NCBI GenBank assembly: GCA_944381575.1
Contig: CALWLS010000009.1
Location: forward strand, 35,919 to 99,918
Length of the DNA: 64,000 nucleotides
Direction: 5' to 3'
Origin: an uncultured Lachnospiraceae bacterium
GTDB lineage: Bacteria; Bacillota; Clostridia; Lachnospirales; Lachnospiraceae
Of this stretch, positions 35,430 through 44,054 are shown one piece after another (position 1 is the stretch's first letter; each line of letters begins with the position of its first letter). The position numbers and the translations under genes were made by a program. Below the pieces are notes generated by a model. That model saw only the letters and a program-made list of their open reading frames with translations, did not search any database and was not told the origin of the DNA.

Positions 35430-36233
35430 TCATGCCGCGTCGTCGACATTCTTTTCCGGCTCCCTTACAAGCTTCATGTTCCTGTAACGGTTCTCTATCC
35501 ATTCATCCGTATAATGCTCATCCACAAACTCTTCGGCCCAGTTTTTCGCCGTATTGCCGTAATCTCTCGCGTTCATTCGGTACAGGGCCGCCGCGCTTAT
35601 GGCCATGTCCAGTACCATGAGCACAAGGATGAGATAGGTCGACACCTTTCCGATCATCACCGGTATGCGCTCTATAACCTTGCTCATCCATGGATAGATT
35701 ATCTTGATCCAGAACAGCGCCAGTATGCCCCAGAACAGGCAGTAGGTAAGGTTTACCCTTCCGTCGATATTGAAACGCATGTGGCTGTAGTCCCAGAATA
35801 TACATCCGAAGAGCTTTTCCCCAAGATATGAACAGGTATATTCAAATACTCCTCCAAGCAGTGTGCCGGCTATAAATATATACCTGTCATCCTTGTCTAT
35901 CAGCCGGTGCAGCGCCCATGTAAGCAGCATTCCTCCAAAGCCCCATACGACTGAGAACTGCCCTATGACAAGGGAGCTCCTGCTCATCCACTCCCCATGG
36001 ACTATGCCGACAAAGAAAAACTCAATGACGACCCCTATGAATCCGCACAGGATAAAAACCCAGAAAAGCTTATAGAATCCAAAGCCGTCGGCAAACACCT
36101 GCCTGCCGCTGCTCTTATGATCGTCCTTTTCCTCCCCAGGCCTTGCGGCATGCCTTATGACGTGAGCTCTCGCTTCCTTATACTTTTCCCAGAGCTCTGC
36201 CGTCTTCCTCTTAAATTCACTCTCACCGTTCAT
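35430..36233 (-). CDS. Putative ABC transporter type IV (CmpB/DUF1113-like) membrane protein
   Basis: The 267-residue protein resembles the PF06541-type family of small Firmicutes membrane proteins, whose role is not established. A charged N-terminal region (1-50) is followed by about five to six membrane segments starting FYKLFWVFILCGFIGVVIEF. The central TLLGGVFEYTCSYLGEKLFG and the following FWDYSHMRFNIDGRVNLTYC are the family hallmark. A soluble acidic C-terminal tail of about 50 residues ends at DDAA. It lies upstream of guaA in the same direction. Confidence 0.75.
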   Translation of the reverse strand: MNGESEFKRKTAELWEKYKEARAHVIRHAARPGEEKDDHKSSGRQVFADGFGFYKLFWVFILCGFIGVVIEFFFVGIVHGEWMSRSSLVIGQFSVVWGFGGMLLTWALHRLIDKDDRYIFIAGTLLGGVFEYTCSYLGEKLFGCIFWDYSHMRFNIDGRVNLTYCLFWGILALFWIKIIYPWMSKVIERIPVMIGKVSTYLILVLMVLDMAISAAALYRMNARDYGNTAKNWAEEFVDEHYTDEWIENRYRNMKLVREPEKNVDDAA

Positions 36234-36339
36234 CTTCAGCCACCTCCTATTACAGCTGCGGTAATTAAATGGATTGATCCGAACCCCTCCCGCAACCGTA
36301 ACGCCGGTATCTCAACATGATCAGATCAAATGCCTTATG

Positions 36340-37071
36340 TTATATTATGTATTCCTCATCAGTCCCTGATATGACTGAAATGATACCGTCCTTAAGCATC
36401 CGTGCGGTCCCGTGTATCACTGTCCTTCCATCCTCTTTAGTGACATAGGATCCGTCGTTAAGCAGATAGAAGGTCTTTCCCATGGAATCCTTATATGTGA
36501 TATCCTCAAAAAGCCTTTTCCCGTCAAGGATGTCGTCCTTTATGGCCTGATAGTGTGGAATGATCGATATATCAACGAGACCGAGCCCTTCCCTGAAGCG
36601 TACAAAATCAGGGGCGCTCTCTCCCTCCATCTCCGGCTGAGCATATACCTCAGAAGCGGAATTCATGGAGCCTGAGCTTATCCCCACCAGTACTCCGTCA
36701 AAGCTCCTTATCCTCTCCTTAAGCCCTATCTCGTGATAAAAATCATTAGTGGTAGGCACGTGGCCTCCGGAAAGGAAAACCGCGTCATATATGGACATGT
36801 CCTTTATTATGTCAGGCGATGTCCTGTGATCAAGCGCCGTGATACTTAAAAACGTCAGCTCTGCATATGTCAGTCTGTGCTTAAGCTCATAGCATATACC
36901 GTCCACCATCTCGTAGTCGTCCGGCTGTGAGGCAATAAACAGGACCCTTGAATCAGGCTTCCAGGCTTTTTCGAGCCTGTCGGCAAAGCCGTTTGCCGGA
37001 TTAAATCCGTAATACTCCGTCAGTCCTCCGCGGTAAACCCCGTATGGAAGGCTTGTAAGAAATATCTCCAT
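36340..37071 (-). CDS. Peptidase S51-like (dipeptidase E family) protein
   Basis: S51 peptidases cleave Asp-X dipeptides or, in cyanophycinase relatives, Asp-Arg polymers. The 243-residue protein has a flavodoxin-like pattern, the conserved VFLSGGHV segment, and the nucleophile motif GISSGSMN near residue 132 (GxSxG), then ISIIPHYQ with the likely catalytic His. The usual GxSAGA is changed to GISSGS, so activity is probable but the substrate is open. The gene is followed 17 bp upstream-side by the kinase-like gene in the same direction. Confidence 0.8.
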   Translation of the reverse strand: MEIFLTSLPYGVYRGGLTEYYGFNPANGFADRLEKAWKPDSRVLFIASQPDDYEMVDGICYELKHRLTYAELTFLSITALDHRTSPDIIKDMSIYDAVFLSGGHVPTTNDFYHEIGLKERIRSFDGVLVGISSGSMNSASEVYAQPEMEGESAPDFVRFREGLGLVDISIIPHYQAIKDDILDGKRLFEDITYKDSMGKTFYLLNDGSYVTKEDGRTVIHGTARMLKDGIISVISGTDEEYII

Positions 37072-37087
37072 TCGGACCTCCGGTTTA

Positions 37088-37684
37088 TCAGTTATTTACA
37101 TGCTGAACTATATTCCTTAAGATGGCAACACAGTTATCCTCTCCTATGGCTCCGGAGTTAAGGCAGATATGGTAATTCCTTGCGTCTCCGTAGGTAAGGT
37201 CCGTATATATCTGGTAATAAGCCGCCCTGTGCTTATCCTTATCCTTGAGCCTTCTCTTAGGATCCACGTCAGTCTCGCCGTACAGCCTTACTATCCTGTC
37301 CGCACGGTAATCCTCGTCAGCATGTATGAAGACCTTTAATACATCCTCCCTGTCGGCTAAAAGATAGTCGGCGCAGCGTCCTACGATGACGCAGCTTTCC
37401 TTTTCCGCTATATCCTTGATGATGCTGCTCTGTATCTGCCAGATCCTCTCCTCATTCGTCGGGCCGTTATATGACCACCTGTTCATCATGGTCCCGAATA
37501 TTCCGCCCTTTACATCCTCTCCCTTTTCGGAGATATATGTCTTATCAAAACCACTCTGTTCAGCTACCTGATCTATTATCTCCTTGTCATAGCATTTTAT
37601 ATTAAGCTGCTCGGCCAGTTTTTTACCTATGGTCCTTCCACCGCTTCCAAACTGTCTGCTTATTGTAATGATCTTATAGCTCAT
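37088..37684 (-). CDS. Cytidylate kinase-like family protein
   Basis: The 198-residue protein belongs to the AAA-type cytidylate kinase-like family (PF13189 type). The P-loop is ISRQFGSGGRTIGKKLAEQL near residue 10-28, then CYDKEIIDQVAEQSG, and IVGRCADYLL and KVFIHADEDYRADRIVRLYG in the nucleotide-binding regions. True Cmk proteins are longer and keep GPAGAGKST at the P-loop, so the name is by family only. In many Clostridia several copies of this family occur; their substrate is unknown. Confidence 0.85.
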   Translation of the reverse strand: MSYKIITISRQFGSGGRTIGKKLAEQLNIKCYDKEIIDQVAEQSGFDKTYISEKGEDVKGGIFGTMMNRWSYNGPTNEERIWQIQSSIIKDIAEKESCVIVGRCADYLLADREDVLKVFIHADEDYRADRIVRLYGETDVDPKRRLKDKDKHRAAYYQIYTDLTYGDARNYHICLNSGAIGEDNCVAILRNIVQHVNN

Positions 37685-37821
37685 GGTGACACTCCTTTAA
37701 AATAAAAATCATATGTAACATTTTACTATATTTTATCAGAAAAATCCTGTAAATGTACCGCTATTCAGAAATTTCAATACCTCTTAAGGTCTTCCATATA
37801 TAAATGTTCTGTCCTGAAACT

Positions 37822-37856
37822 TATAACCTGTCCTCATACATCGACTATAACCTGTC
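37822..37856. repeat. Direct repeat TATAACCTGTC, 24-bp period
   Basis: Two identical 11-bp copies (37822-37832 and 37846-37856) lie in the 283-bp divergent gap between the kinase-like gene and the EamA gene. They may be a binding site; no clear promoter is seen for either gene. Confidence 0.4.
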
Positions 37857-37967
37857 GTAATGTTCAGTAATTAAGCCATTAAATAGCCCTCTCGATATTG
37901 CAGTGATTATCCCGTTGTGCTAATCTGCTTTTATCGGCTGAATATCCAATAATGGGAGATTGTTTTT

Positions 37968-38897
37968 ATGGGAAATGCTGACAACAAAGACAGACTTGGA
38001 ACACTTATACTTGTCATAGGGTGCACCCTCTGGGGCATCTCCGGCACCTGCGGGCAGTATCTGTTCAGTGAAAAAGGTATAGAATCAGGCTGGCTGGTAA
38101 TGGTAAGGATGTTTATATCCGGTGTCGTCCTTGTCGCCATATGCCTTATCAGGAAGGACTCAGGCCTCATTTCCATATGGAAAAGCAGAAAAGATACCAT
38201 AAGGCTTTTGATATTCACCTTCTGCGGATTCTTAGTAAGCCAGTACTCCTACCTTACCGCTATATATTATTCCAATGCCAGCACGGCTACGGTACTCCAG
38301 GAGGTAAGCCCGGCCCTTATCATATTCGTGGTATGTCTCAGCGGACGAAGGCTTCCTCACAAAAAGGAGCTTATCTGCGTGCTGCTCGCCCTTACCGGTA
38401 CATTTTTAGTCGCCACAAAGGGACGTTTTGATTCCCTTGCACTCTCAAGGGAAGGCCTGTTCTGGGGCCTTATGTCAGCCGTCGGCATCGTTCTTTATTC
38501 CATGACCGCCGGCGATCTTACCTCAAAGTACGGCAGCCTTCCGGTGACCGGCCTTGCCATGCTTATAGGAGGCTTCGTTTTCGGCCTTGTAAGCGGTAAC
38601 TATAAGATGCAGGTAGCTATCGACTTCGAAACCCTTATGGGACTGTTCGGCGTCATAATACTGGGATCTGCCTGCGCCTATACCATGTATATAGCCGGAG
38701 TCGGTATGTGCGGCCCGGTAAAGGCCGGTATGCTCGGCACCATAGAGCCGGTCTCCGCAACAATATTTTCATTCCTGTTTTTAAAAACAGAGCTTACCGT
38801 ATTTGATATTCTCGGCGCCATAATGATACTCAGCGTCGTCTTTATACTCAACATAGATTTTAGAAAACTAACATGCCCGGCAGGGGCGGGGAGGTAA
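37968..38897 (+). CDS. EamA-family (DMT superfamily) transporter
   Basis: This is a drug/metabolite transporter with ten predicted membrane helices in two EamA repeats (residues about 10-145 and 155-295). The family start ILVIGCTLWGISGTCGQYLF and the second-repeat GLIGLSAVGIVLYSM-like segment near 160-175 support this, as do GSACAYTMYIAGVGMCGPVKAGMLGTIEPV and the late FLFLKTELTVFDILGAIMI. The exported substrate is unknown. The downstream flavoprotein gene starts four bases after the stop, so the two are co-transcribed and probably coupled. GGGAG precedes the ATG. Confidence 0.92.
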   Translation: MGNADNKDRLGTLILVIGCTLWGISGTCGQYLFSEKGIESGWLVMVRMFISGVVLVAICLIRKDSGLISIWKSRKDTIRLLIFTFCGFLVSQYSYLTAIYYSNASTATVLQEVSPALIIFVVCLSGRRLPHKKELICVLLALTGTFLVATKGRFDSLALSREGLFWGLMSAVGIVLYSMTAGDLTSKYGSLPVTGLAMLIGGFVFGLVSGNYKMQVAIDFETLMGLFGVIILGSACAYTMYIAGVGMCGPVKAGMLGTIEPVSATIFSFLFLKTELTVFDILGAIMILSVVFILNIDFRKLTCPAGAGR

Positions 38898-38901
38898 TGC
38901 C

Positions 38902-40152
38902 ATGGCTATTCACGTTGTAAAAGAAGCTCAGAGATGCCTGCAGTGCAAAAATCCGCTTTGTCAAAAGGGATGTCCGGTGAACACACCCATACCCGATATG
39001 ATAAAGCTCTTCCTTGACGGAAAGGGTACTGAGGCCGGAAAGATATTATTTGAAAATAATCCTTTGAGCCTTGTATGCGCTCTTGTGTGCGATCATGACA
39101 AGCAGTGCGAGGGCCACTGCGTCCAGGGTATAAAGGGAAGCCCTATCCACTGGTCAAGCATAGAGGCCTATATATCAGAGGGATACATGGACAGGTCAGA
39201 ATGGGCTAAAGCTCCTTCAAACCATGTCAAGGCAGCCATCATAGGCAGCGGACCTGCAGGGATAACCATAGCCATAACCCTTGCTGAAAGAGGCTACGAC
39301 GTTACTCTCTTCGACAGCCGCGACCGCATAGGCGGAGTCTTAAGATACGGTATACCGGCCTTCAGGCTTCCTAAGTCCATCATAGACGAATATCATCTCA
39401 AGATGGAAAGGCTGGGGATCCGCATAAGGCCAAACACCTCCATCGGCGGAGCAATAACTGTCGATACTCTGTTTGAGGACGGTTATAAGAGCGTATTCAT
39501 AGGTACCGGAGTATGGCGTCCTCACACTCTGCGTATCAAGGGCGAATCCCTTGGAAACGTGCATTACGCCATTAACTATCTGGCAAGTCCGGAGGTCTAC
39601 CATCTCGGTAAAAACGTGGCTGTCATCGGAGCCGGAAACGCCGCCATGGACGTGGCCCGTACCGTCATCCGCCAGCCTTCCACAAGAAATGTCGACGTGT
39701 ATGTAAGGCGTGATCACGCTGCAGCCAGTGAGATCGAGCTGGATTATGCAATGGCGGACGGAGTACGCTTCCACTACTGCATGGCTCCAGTGGAGATAAA
39801 TGACGACGGCCCTGTATTCAAGCCTGTGGAGCTGGATGAAAACGGCAACATAACCGGATACGGCGAGCCGGTACAGGTATATGCCGATTCCACCATCATT
39901 TCCATAGGACAGGGACCTAAGGACAAGATAGCAAAGACCACAAAGGGCCTTGACCTTACTGAAAAGGGGCTTTTATGGGTCGACAAGGACGGAGAGACCT
40001 CCCGTCCTGGAGTTTTCGGAAGCGGAGACGTGACCAGCGGCGCAAAGACCGTAGTGGAGGCCGTCAAGTATTCCAAGCTTGTGGCAGACGCCATGGATAA
40101 GTATATGCAGCAGTTCATCAAGACTGAGCCCCTTGAGATGAACGAGCCGTAA
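38902..40152 (+). CDS. GltD/NfnB-like NAD(P)H flavoprotein oxidoreductase
   Basis: This 416-residue protein is a paralogue of the NfnB encoded at 24603-26006. It keeps the N-terminal iron-sulfur motifs (CLQCKNPLCQKGCPVNTPI; CALVCDHDKQCEGHC), FAD motif GSGPAGITIAITLAERGYDV, the GVLRYGIPAFRLPK loop, NADPH motif VIGAGNAAMDVARTV and the C-terminal GVFGSGDVTSGAKTVVEAV. No large glutamate synthase subunit or NfnA partner is adjacent. It is coupled to the EamA gene and ends at a strong terminator. A partner encoded elsewhere, or a separate redox function, is possible. Confidence 0.88.
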   Translation: MAIHVVKEAQRCLQCKNPLCQKGCPVNTPIPDMIKLFLDGKGTEAGKILFENNPLSLVCALVCDHDKQCEGHCVQGIKGSPIHWSSIEAYISEGYMDRSEWAKAPSNHVKAAIIGSGPAGITIAITLAERGYDVTLFDSRDRIGGVLRYGIPAFRLPKSIIDEYHLKMERLGIRIRPNTSIGGAITVDTLFEDGYKSVFIGTGVWRPHTLRIKGESLGNVHYAINYLASPEVYHLGKNVAVIGAGNAAMDVARTVIRQPSTRNVDVYVRRDHAAASEIELDYAMADGVRFHYCMAPVEINDDGPVFKPVELDENGNITGYGEPVQVYADSTIISIGQGPKDKIAKTTKGLDLTEKGLLWVDKDGETSRPGVFGSGDVTSGAKTVVEAVKYSKLVADAMDKYMQQFIKTEPLEMNEP

Positions 40153-40201
40153 ATTACTTTACCGACACTTTTTAAACCGTATATCCGTAAAAAAGATATA
40201 G

Positions 40202-40242
40202 CCCGCTGTAAGCCTTATGTACTTAGCTTACAGCGGGTTTTT
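40202..40242 (+). terminator. Terminator of the EamA-flavoprotein operon
   Basis: A perfect 12-bp stem, CCCGCTGTAAGC with GCTTACAGCGGG, and a 12-nt loop, followed by five T. Confidence 0.92.
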
Positions 40243-40283
40243 ACCAACACGTTCTGTCCTGTAAATCTATATCACTTATTCCA

Positions 40284-41510
40284 TTATTCCAAAAACGATA
40301 TATTGAGGTCTACGTCGCCTTCTATCCCGTCTATCCTTCCGGTATTTGAATACTGCCTTATACTGTATTGATACGGATAATAGAAATCCTCGTTATAGCC
40401 TGCGAACCACTTGTCATACCCCTCCAGCTCCTCAAGATCCAGCATGAGTATAGCTCCCTCGATGTTGAAATAGATCATCGGAGTATAACCTGCCGCCTTT
40501 ATCTGGTCACAGTAGTATTTAATGATATGCGTGCGTTCCTCAACGCTGATGGCGTCCATTCGCCCGTTTCCGCCATCGGCTTCTTCAACGTCCACTACAA
40601 CAGGATAAGCCACTTCGTTGTCGCCTATAAGGCCCTTCAGCATCTCTATTTCCTCGTCCACCTCGGCCTCGCTTATGGCCTGAGTGAATATGTAAATGCC
40701 GGCCTTGATGCCGTTGGCGTCCGCGCCCGCAATATTTGCCTTAAACTGCTCATCCTCAACAAGCTTGCCGGTGGAATAGCCTCTGTACATGGCCCTGATG
40801 ATGGCAAACTCCACATCCGTGGCCCCGACCTTTACCCAGTCTATCTCTCCCTGATGTGATGAAACATCTATACCCTTATGGGAAATAACCTGCCCGGCCG
40901 TGTCAACATACTGCCACTCGCCGTTTTCAAGCACCTTGAGATTTTCAAGGGAATAATCGTGCTTTTTAAGCTTATCATCTATCGGAGTGAAAACATATCT
41001 CTGATCCTTATATAAAACTATATCCTCAGGGAAATATTTCCTCAGGGTGTCCATGACTGAATTGCCGCTCTCAAGCGAGGCTTTAAGCCCAAAAAGCCTT
41101 TTCTGGTCTTCAGTAAGATCAGGGTCAGCCGCTATCTGCTCCTCTGTGGTAAGCCCGGTAAGTTCGCCGCTCTCAGCCGTCTGTTCAGTATCAGTATCGG
41201 AGACTCCTCCAACCCGTCCTTTTTTTATAAACTGAACATATATGATGGCTGCTGCCGCAAGTATAATAATAAGGATAAGGCCTGCATGAATGAAGCGATA
41301 ATTATTTCCCTTTCTCTTTCCGCCGGCCTGTCCGTTTCCTCTCTGCCTCATGCGCTGATCTGACGGATCAGTTCGGCGCGGCCTCTGGCCTGACTGCGGT
41401 CTCCTTCCTTCAGGAGCCTTCCTCTGCCCCGGCTCCTGTTCCCTTATCCTGCTTCTTATGCCCTTATGTCCGCCGTCGTAACCATCCCGGCTTCCGCTAT
41501 ATCCGCTCAT
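40284..41510 (-). CDS. Membrane-anchored GH25 muramidase
   Basis: Family 25 lysozymes cut the glycan strand of peptidoglycan. The 408-residue protein begins with about 70 Arg/Gly/Gln-rich cytoplasmic residues. One membrane helix follows (IHAGLILIIILAAAAIIYVQ, about 74-95), then an acidic linker, and the GH25 barrel from about residue 212: GIDVSSHQGEIDWVKV with the catalytic Asp, VVDVEEADGG (second acid) and YFNIEGAILM. The barrel is normal length. It would act outside the membrane while tethered. The polysaccharide deacetylase at 55697-57556 has the same unusual N-terminal plan. Confidence 0.9.
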   Translation of the reverse strand: MSGYSGSRDGYDGGHKGIRSRIREQEPGQRKAPEGRRPQSGQRPRRTDPSDQRMRQRGNGQAGGKRKGNNYRFIHAGLILIIILAAAAIIYVQFIKKGRVGGVSDTDTEQTAESGELTGLTTEEQIAADPDLTEDQKRLFGLKASLESGNSVMDTLRKYFPEDIVLYKDQRYVFTPIDDKLKKHDYSLENLKVLENGEWQYVDTAGQVISHKGIDVSSHQGEIDWVKVGATDVEFAIIRAMYRGYSTGKLVEDEQFKANIAGADANGIKAGIYIFTQAISEAEVDEEIEMLKGLIGDNEVAYPVVVDVEEADGGNGRMDAISVEERTHIIKYYCDQIKAAGYTPMIYFNIEGAILMLDLEELEGYDKWFAGYNEDFYYPYQYSIRQYSNTGRIDGIEGDVDLNISFLE

Positions 41511-41587
41511 TTTATACCGCCTTTTTGGAATATACTGTAGATCTGTATATGATTATATCAAAATTCAGGCAATATTACAGCGTTAAG

Positions 41588-43864
41588 TCAGCAGGGTATA
41601 TTGAGGGCCTTCAGCACATCCTTCACTTCCCTTACCGGTATTATCTTAAGGGAGCTTTTTACCTCATCTGCGACCTCCTTAAGGTCAGACTCATTATCCT
41701 CCGGAATGAATACTGTCTCTACTCCTGCCCTCAAAGCCGCCATAAACTTTTCCGGAAGGCCTCCTATCGGCTTTACCCTTCCCTGCAGTGATATCTCTCC
41801 CGTCATTGCCACCTTAGGCGTTACCGGCGTTTTTGTGACGAGAGAAGCTAATGCCGTTGTAAGGGTTATTCCAGCCGAAGGCCCGTCCTTTGGCGTGGCT
41901 CCATCCGGCACATGTATATGCAGGTCTTTATTTTTAAGCTCGCCGGCCTTTTCAGGATACAGGCTCTTTATAAGGCTTAAGGCTATCTTGGCGGATTCCT
42001 TCATTACGTCTCCAAGATTTCCGGTTATGGTTATGTCTCCCTTGCCTTCCGTCAGCATGGTCTCTATATACAGTATGCTACCTCCGACCCTTGTCCACGC
42101 AAGTCCGGTTACCACTCCCGGCTCCGCCTTATCCGATACCTTTTTAAGATGTATCGGATTTGAATCCATGAATTCACCGACATTATTTTTAGTCACGCTT
42201 ACCTTATCCGTTTCACCGCTCACTATCCTGACGGCAGCGGACCTTAATATCTGATCTATGCGCTTCTTTAGATTCCTTACTCCGGATTCCATCGTATATT
42301 CGGATATGATGGTATCTATGGCCTTATCCGAGATGGTCACCTTTTTCTTATCAAGACCGGCAGCCTCCATGGCCTTAGGTATGAGATGGCGTTTTGCTAT
42401 CTCTATTTTTTCAAGGGGCGTATATCCCCTGAAATCTATCACCTCCATACGGTTTAACAGAGGCTCCGGTATGGTATCAGTGCTGTTTGCGGTACATATG
42501 AAAAACACATTTGAAAGGTCAAAAGGTACGTTCAGATAATGATCGGTAAAGGTGGAATTCTGCTCCGGATCCAGCACCTCCAAAAGAGCGCTTGCCGGAT
42601 CTCCATTATAGGACTGGGACAGCTTATCCACCTCGTCAAGCACCATCACCGGATCGTTGGCGTGGCATTTGCGTATACCGTCTATTATCCTGCCCGGCAT
42701 CGAGCCTATGTAAGTCCTCCTGTGTCCCCTTATGTCCGACTCATCCTTGATCCCTCCAAGGCTCACTCTTGCATACTCTCTTCCAAGAGCCTTCGCTATG
42801 GACTGCCCGACGCTTGTTTTTCCAGTACCCGGGGCTCCGACGAACAGCAGTATGGAGCCCGTTTCATTACCTTTGAGCTTCATCACTGCCAGCTGCTCTA
42901 TGATCCTCTTTTTAACCTTTTCAAGACCGAAATGGTCTGCGTCGAGTATCTTCTCCGCCGCTTTGAGATCTATATCCCTTGGCTCAGCCTGCTTCCACGG
43001 CAGGGATACAAGCGTCTCAAGATAATCCGTAAGCATGCCTGTTTCAGCCGTATTCATGGTCTCTGCCTTCAGACGCTTAAGCACTCTCCTTCCCTCATTT
43101 TTGGCGGCCTCATTCATTTCAGACTTTTCAAGCTCTATCTCAAGCCTCCTTAAGTCCGAAATGTTTTCCGGATGCATCTCATCAAGCTCCTTCTGCAGAA
43201 GCTCCATCTGTTTTTTTATGGCCGCTTCCTTATAATTTCTCTGATAATCCGCCTCCTGGGCGCTCTGTGCCTTGAGCTTGACCTTTATTATCTCAAGGTT
43301 TTCATATATGGTCTTTTCAAGTATATCAAATCTCTTCTTCCTGCTGTCCTCAGCAAGGATATCGTACTTCTGGCTGTTGTTGAGCTCCAGCCATGGAGAT
43401 ATGGTTACTGCTATCTCATTTAAGTTGTTCCAGGCCTCTGAATATGTCCTTAAGGACTGCTTCCACTGCATCTCATCGGAAAATCTGTTGATGGCCTCCC
43501 TGACCGCCATGAATCTTTCCCTTGCGGATGCTTCGTCAAGGTCGTCTATTTCCGGCCTCTTTCTCACCTCTATATCTATGCTTTTATCAGGAAGCACCAT
43601 AAGGTTTTCTATATTGACGCGGCTTTTCAGCTCGATCATCATATAACCCGACTCATTCACATCGCCGATCTCTCCGCTTATGCCTATCGGATAAAATTCA
43701 TCAGGGCTGATGTCGTTTTTTGCCACATCATCCTTTGCCACTATTATTGTCACTCTGTCGCCCGCATGCGGCTCCCTGTTTACAAGCTTTTTATACATAT
43801 CAGTATTTACGCAGAGCGTCGCCTCGGGGGCAAGCAGGGTATTATAAACCGGTAATACTGCCAT
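41588..43864 (-). CDS. lon: ATP-dependent protease Lon
   Basis: Lon degrades misfolded and regulatory proteins in the cytoplasm. The start at 43862-43864 is preceded by AGGAGATGATTTT; an in-frame ATG eight codons earlier has no ribosome site. The 758-residue protein has the N-terminal substrate domain, a coiled coil near 180-260, Walker A GAPGTGKTSVGQSIA and Walker B VMVLDEVDKL. The C-terminal serine/lysine protease domain contains DGPSAGITLTTAL (catalytic Ser) and KPIGGLPEKFMAA (catalytic Lys). A degenerate CIRCE element lies 18-44 bp upstream of the start. Confidence 0.97.
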   Translation of the reverse strand: MAVLPVYNTLLAPEATLCVNTDMYKKLVNREPHAGDRVTIIVAKDDVAKNDISPDEFYPIGISGEIGDVNESGYMMIELKSRVNIENLMVLPDKSIDIEVRKRPEIDDLDEASARERFMAVREAINRFSDEMQWKQSLRTYSEAWNNLNEIAVTISPWLELNNSQKYDILAEDSRKKRFDILEKTIYENLEIIKVKLKAQSAQEADYQRNYKEAAIKKQMELLQKELDEMHPENISDLRRLEIELEKSEMNEAAKNEGRRVLKRLKAETMNTAETGMLTDYLETLVSLPWKQAEPRDIDLKAAEKILDADHFGLEKVKKRIIEQLAVMKLKGNETGSILLFVGAPGTGKTSVGQSIAKALGREYARVSLGGIKDESDIRGHRRTYIGSMPGRIIDGIRKCHANDPVMVLDEVDKLSQSYNGDPASALLEVLDPEQNSTFTDHYLNVPFDLSNVFFICTANSTDTIPEPLLNRMEVIDFRGYTPLEKIEIAKRHLIPKAMEAAGLDKKKVTISDKAIDTIISEYTMESGVRNLKKRIDQILRSAAVRIVSGETDKVSVTKNNVGEFMDSNPIHLKKVSDKAEPGVVTGLAWTRVGGSILYIETMLTEGKGDITITGNLGDVMKESAKIALSLIKSLYPEKAGELKNKDLHIHVPDGATPKDGPSAGITLTTALASLVTKTPVTPKVAMTGEISLQGRVKPIGGLPEKFMAALRAGVETVFIPEDNESDLKEVADEVKSSLKIIPVREVKDVLKALNIPC

Positions 43865-43881
43865 AAAATCATCTCCTTTTG

Positions 43882-43908
43882 TTAGCACTCAATTATATCG
43901 AGTGACAG
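43882..43908. promoter_or_regulatory. CIRCE-like HrcA operator upstream of lon
   Basis: TTAGCACTC, nine bases, GAGTGACAG. The left arm matches the CIRCE consensus (TTAGCACTC-N9-GAGTGCTAA) at 9 of 9 positions and the right at 6 of 9, with the correct 9-bp spacing. It lies just upstream of the lon Shine-Dalgarno, the usual place for HrcA control. Confidence 0.65.
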
Positions 43909-44054
43909 TCGTCTGGTATAAATATGGGTTCCATAACATCGGATACAGACCTTTTTATATGGAACCCTTACTCATAAATCTATATACTGCTGTTTCATCC
44001 TATATAAGGATACATTCGCGGTAGGTTTTTGTCAATCGGTATATGCCGGTTCAC

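Noticed and set aside
35286-35430. Guanine or other purine riboswitch before guaA
   Set aside because: No conserved purine aptamer core is seen; only a short CCGGA hairpin and the direct repeats.
35401-35430. GGTTCGAG resembling a tRNA T-loop upstream of guaA
   Set aside because: No acceptor or anticodon arm can be built around it.
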